This document shows positions 61,449 through 64,000 of a stretch of 64,000 bases of DNA, piece by piece. This DNA comes from Lactococcus sp. dk101. Lineage in GTDB: Bacteria > Bacillota > Bacilli > Lactobacillales > Streptococcaceae. Made by a program: the position numbers and the translations under genes. Location of the stretch: positions 1-64,000 of the forward strand of contig NZ_WITI01000008.1 of NCBI RefSeq assembly GCF_009601055.1, read 5' to 3'. The notes under the pieces are model-generated. The model searched no databases and was not told the origin of the DNA. It saw only the letters and a program-made list of their open reading frames with translations. Each line of letters begins with the position of its first letter. Positions within the stretch are counted from its first letter, which is position 1.

Positions 61449-61958
61449 ATGAGCGATTACAAAGTAAATGAAGCAACTATTGCTGTTAAATCAGAATTAG
61501 TTGACGTCTATGCTAAGAAATTTGCCGAAGCAGTATCTGTTGTCGTAGCTGACTCACGTGGTTTGACAGTTGAACAAGATACACAACTTCGTAAAAACTT
61601 GCGTGAAGCTGGTGTTGAATTCAAAGTAGTTAAGAATTCAATATTGCGTCGTGCAGCAGAAAAAGCTGGTATCGAAGGAATGGAATTTTCTGGCCCTTCA
61701 GCAGTAGCTTTCTCCAATGAAGATGTTGTAGCTCCTGCTAAAATTTTGAGCGAATTTGCTAAAACAGCAGAAAACCTTGAAGTTAAAGGCGGAATTATCG
61801 AAGGTAAAGTATCTTCACACGAAGAAATTGCAGCAATTGCAGCTCTTCCAAGCCGCGAAGGACTTCTTTCTATGCTTCTCTCAGTGCTTCAAGCACCTGT
61901 TCGCAACGTGGCTCTTGCAGTCAAAGCAGTTGCAGACAAAGCAGAATCAGCAGCTTAA
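61449..61958 (+). CDS. rplJ: 50S ribosomal protein L10
   Basis: Base of the ribosomal stalk; carries the L7/L12 dimers. 169 residues, N-terminus [36 protein letters not shown], the conserved [23 protein letters not shown], and the C-terminal L12-binding helix rich in Ala/Val. Strong AUGGAGG site and biased codons fit high expression. Transcribed with rplL from the promoter at 61256 under L10-leader control. Confidence 0.97.
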   Translation: MSDYKVNEATIAVKSELVDVYAKKFAEAVSVVVADSRGLTVEQDTQLRKNLREAGVEFKVVKNSILRRAAEKAGIEGMEFSGPSAVAFSNEDVVAPAKILSEFAKTAENLEVKGGIIEGKVSSHEEIAAIAALPSREGLLSMLLSVLQAPVRNVALAVKAVADKAESAA

Positions 61959-62063
61959 TTTCATTTGAAATCAAATTGTTGAAATCCGTTGCTTAATTTG
62001 ATTAAGTAACAAAACATATCGGCGGATTAACGCATAATAAAATTCTAATAGGAGAATATCAAA

Positions 62064-62429
62064 ATGGCATTGAACATTGAAAACATCGTTGCTGAACTTG
62101 AAACAGCAACAATCCTTGAACTTTCTGAACTTGTAAAAGCAATCGAAGAAAAATTTGACGTAACAGCAGCAGCTCCAGTAGCTGTAGCAGCAGCAGGTGC
62201 TGGTGAAGCAGCAGCTAAAGATAGCTTCGACGTTATCCTTACATCTGCAGGCGACAAGAAAATCGGCGTTATCAAAGTCGTTCGCGAAATCACTGGTCTT
62301 GGACTTAAAGAAGCTAAAACTCTCGTTGATGGTGCTCCAGCTCCAATCAAAGAAGGTGTTGCAACTGCAGAAGCTGAAGAACTCAAAGCTAAACTTGAAG
62401 AAGCTGGCGCTTCAGTAGAACTTAAGTAA
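62064..62429 (+). CDS. rplL: 50S ribosomal protein L7/L12
   Basis: Acidic stalk protein that recruits translation GTPases. 121 residues: N-terminal dimerisation part ([28 protein letters not shown]), Ala/Gly hinge ([17 protein letters not shown]), C-terminal factor-binding domain ending [22 protein letters not shown] precedes ATG 62064. About 105 bases separate it from rplJ; a strong terminator follows. Confidence 0.98.
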   Translation: MALNIENIVAELETATILELSELVKAIEEKFDVTAAAPVAVAAAGAGEAAAKDSFDVILTSAGDKKIGVIKVVREITGLGLKEAKTLVDGAPAPIKEGVATAEAEELKAKLEEAGASVELK

Positions 62430-62474
62430 TCGAGTCTTTGATTCTGTCGTCAATTCAAATTGAATAACGAATTA

Positions 62475-62507
62475 AAACACAACCAAATCATTTGGTTGTG
62501 TTTTTTT
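62475..62507 (+). terminator. Terminator after rplL
   Basis: AACACAACCAAA-TCA-TTTGGTTGTGTT then a T run. Confidence 0.9.
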
Positions 62508-62647
62508 GACTTTAAACAATTATTTTTGTCCATAATAAGATAAATGCTACAATTAAATCAGAGCTATCACTGAAATTTTTGATGTATATCCGATTGATTG
62601 AGAGGATGATCAAAGATGACTTAAAAATATAACTGAAAGGAAATTTC

Positions 62648-63196
62648 ATGGCAAGACCTACAACTAAAACTGATTTATTAGAATCTGCGACTCAGTCCTA
62701 TCTTGACTTACAGCAGTGTTTGTCAGCACTGACAGAAAATGAGCGGATGACGGCTTTTGATTTTTCACAGGATTCGAAAAAGAAAGAAGCCCATTGGGCA
62801 AGGGACAAAAATGTGAGAGATGTACTCGCTCACTTGCACGAGTGGCATTGTTTAGTCATTAACTGGGTGGAGGGAAATTTGGAAGGCAACGATAAAAAAT
62901 TTTTCCCAGAACCTTATAATTGGCGCACGTATGGCCAATACAATCTAGAAATCTTTGAGCATTATCAAACGGTTCCTCTTGAGCAAGTTCAAGAAAAGTT
63001 TGCTCAATTGCATGAGGAAATTTTATCTCTTATCGGGCGGTTTTCAAATGACGAGCTATTTTCAAAAGGAACTTACCCTTGGGTTGGTGGAAGTAGCCTA
63101 GGTTCTTATTTTGTTAGCGCGACCTCTAGTCATTACGAGTGGGCGATGAAAAAACTCAAGGCACATCAAAGAAGGTTGAAAAATAAAGAGAAGTAA
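62648..63196 (+). CDS. ClbS/DfsB-family four-helix protein (DinB-like)
   Basis: 182 residues beginning MARPTTKTDLLESATQSYLDL, the typical start of ClbS/DfsB (DUF1706) proteins. It continues with VRDVLAHLHEWHCLVINWVEGNLEG, PEPYNWRTYGQYN and the C-terminal GSYFVSATSSHYEWAMKKL. ClbS in E. coli protects against colibactin, but most relatives have no known role, so no function is claimed. AAAGGAAA precedes ATG 62648. It has its own terminator. One palindrome copy. Confidence 0.82.
   Translation: MARPTTKTDLLESATQSYLDLQQCLSALTENERMTAFDFSQDSKKKEAHWARDKNVRDVLAHLHEWHCLVINWVEGNLEGNDKKFFPEPYNWRTYGQYNLEIFEHYQTVPLEQVQEKFAQLHEEILSLIGRFSNDELFSKGTYPWVGGSSLGSYFVSATSSHYEWAMKKLKAHQRRLKNKEK
62722..62733. repeat. 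GTCAG-NN-CTGAC palindrome, copy 23 (centre CA)
   Basis: Inside the DfsB-like gene, read as LSALT. T/A flanks. Confidence 0.85.
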
Positions 63197-63203
63197 GGAA
63201 TTA

Positions 63204-63228
63204 AGCGGGCGAAAGCCTGCCTTTTTTA
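63204..63228 (+). terminator. Terminator after the DfsB-like gene
   Basis: GCGGGC-GAAA-GCCTGC then T-rich. Confidence 0.75.
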
Positions 63229-63245
63229 TTTTAAAAGCGTTCAGA

Positions 63246-63296
63246 TGAAAACGTAACCAAATTGTAATGATATATTATTTCTTTATATGTTATAAT
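63246..63296 (+). promoter_or_regulatory. murQ promoter with cre-like site
   Basis: TGAAAACGTAACCA (63246-63259) fits the cre pattern WTGNAANCGNWNNCW. Extended -10 TG-T-TATAAT (TATAAT 63291-63296). Predicts CcpA control of amino-sugar recycling. Confidence 0.55.
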
Positions 63297-63333
63297 AAAT
63301 TCAAATAAAGAAATAAAATATCTAGGAGGGCAA

Positions 63334-64000
63334 ATGATAAATCTTGATCATCTGACGACAGAGAAAAATAATGAAAAGTCAGTTCATTTGGATGAAATGA
63401 CGGTTGGTGAGAGCTTGATTGCCATGAACAATGAGGATAAGCAAGTAGCACAAGCAGTTGAGGGCATTTTGCCAGTAATTGAAAAAGTTGTTGAAGCGGT
63501 GATTGATTCATTTAATCATCAGGGACGCTTGATTTATTTTGGGGCAGGAACAAGCGGAAGACTTGGCATCTTAGATGCTGCTGAATGTGTTCCAACTTTT
63601 GGGATTGATTCGGAAATGGTTGTTGGTCTCATCGCCGGTGGACCGAGTGCGATGATCAATGCGATTGAAGGCGCTGAAGACGATGCTTCACTTGGAAAAT
63701 TTGATTTGGAACAACTCCATCTTAATGCAAATGACACCGTGATTGGCATTGCGGCAAGTGGTCGCACACCTTATGTGATTGGCGGGCTAGATTATGCGAA
63801 TAGCATTGGAGCCACAACGGTTTCTCTTGCCTGCAATAAAAATGCTAAGATGAGTTCCCATGCAAAATACCCGATTGAAGTTGATTGTGGGCCTGAATTT
63901 CTGACTGGATCAACCCGATTAAAAGTTGGAAGCGCTCAAAAAATGATTTTGAATATGATTTCCACACTTTCAATGGTTGGAATTGGCAAGGTTTATAAAA
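63334..64000 (+). CDS. murQ: N-acetylmuramic acid 6-phosphate etherase (partial, runs off the edge)
   Basis: Cleaves the lactyl ether of MurNAc-6-phosphate during cell-wall recycling. 222 codons are present with no stop before the window ends. SIS-domain signatures are [64 protein letters not shown] and [32 protein letters not shown] precedes ATG 63334. Confidence 0.95.
   Translation, partial: MINLDHLTTEKNNEKSVHLDEMTVGESLIAMNNEDKQVAQAVEGILPVIEKVVEAVIDSFNHQGRLIYFGAGTSGRLGILDAAECVPTFGIDSEMVVGLIAGGPSAMINAIEGAEDDASLGKFDLEQLHLNANDTVIGIAASGRTPYVIGGLDYANSIGATTVSLACNKNAKMSSHAKYPIEVDCGPEFLTGSTRLKVGSAQKMILNMISTLSMVGIGKVYK

Noticed and set aside
1-64000. tRNA, rRNA genes and CRISPR arrays
   Set aside because: No cloverleaf-like sequences, rRNA blocks or regularly spaced repeats were found; the scattered palindrome is not array-like.

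Overview
The window looks like a chromosomal segment of a Lactococcus or close relative (low-GC Streptococcaceae). Signs of this are the murI-rdgB / phosphodiesterase / cbpB / xerD-like / scpA / scpB / rluB cluster, a XerS-type recombinase, the catabolic acetolactate synthase and decarboxylase, an LmrCD-type ABC exporter pair, a GH65 trehalose-6-phosphate phosphorylase, an FMN riboswitch before ribU and an L10 leader before rplJL. Nearly all genes lie on the + strand. The species cannot be fixed from the sequence alone.

Layout. 0-9.9 kb: a gene tail at the edge, a short RNase R, a Cof-type phosphatase, a stand-alone PTS IIC-like permease (-), an AI-2E-family permease, rbgA-rnhB, a small unknown gene, an MscS channel (-), and a branched-chain aminotransferase with a CodY-like box. 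10-17.3 kb: gltB-gltD (glutamate synthase) and lysA. 17.4-23.0 kb: UPF0154, a fused MurI-RdgB enzyme, a phosphodiesterase, CbpB, the XerD-like protein, ScpA, ScpB and RluB. 23.0-30.1 kb: an accessory island forming a bacteriocin locus. It has an Rgg-type regulator with a duplicated DNA-binding domain, two double-glycine peptides that both carry GxxxG, a CPBP protease-like protein, small membrane proteins, a C39-peptidase ABC exporter and its accessory protein. 30.2-34.8 kb: FMN riboswitch-ribU and the LmrC/LmrD exporter. 35-40.7 kb: als, a histidine-kinase remnant, a HAD phosphatase, trhO (-), budA and dprA. 40.8-46.7 kb: topA, trmFO, a frameshifted DUF2798-like membrane gene with a structured leader, xerS (-) and an orphan Phd-like antitoxin. 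46.8-52.3 kb: a trehalose system (TreR, EIIA, EIIBC, trehalose-6-P phosphorylase) with two matching 14-16 bp palindromic operators and a cre-like box. 52.4-64 kb: a small membrane protein, an rRNA uracil methyltransferase, a SAM methyltransferase, an aldehyde dehydrogenase, an FAD dehydrogenase, a second AI-2E permease, a TPR protein, a glyoxalase-like protein, rplJ-rplL, a DfsB-like protein and the start of murQ.

Two things stand out. First, a 12-bp interrupted palindrome, GTCAG-NN-CTGAC, occurs 23 times without mismatch. Most copies lie inside genes, where they encode LSxLT or V(S/R)xD. About 0.06 copies would be expected by chance, so this is a genome-scale iterated element of unknown function. 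Second, the 23-30 kb locus appears to encode an unrecognised two-peptide bacteriocin under a double-HTH Rgg regulator. No tRNA, rRNA, CRISPR array or intact insertion sequence was seen. All calls come from reading the sequence; no database search was possible.
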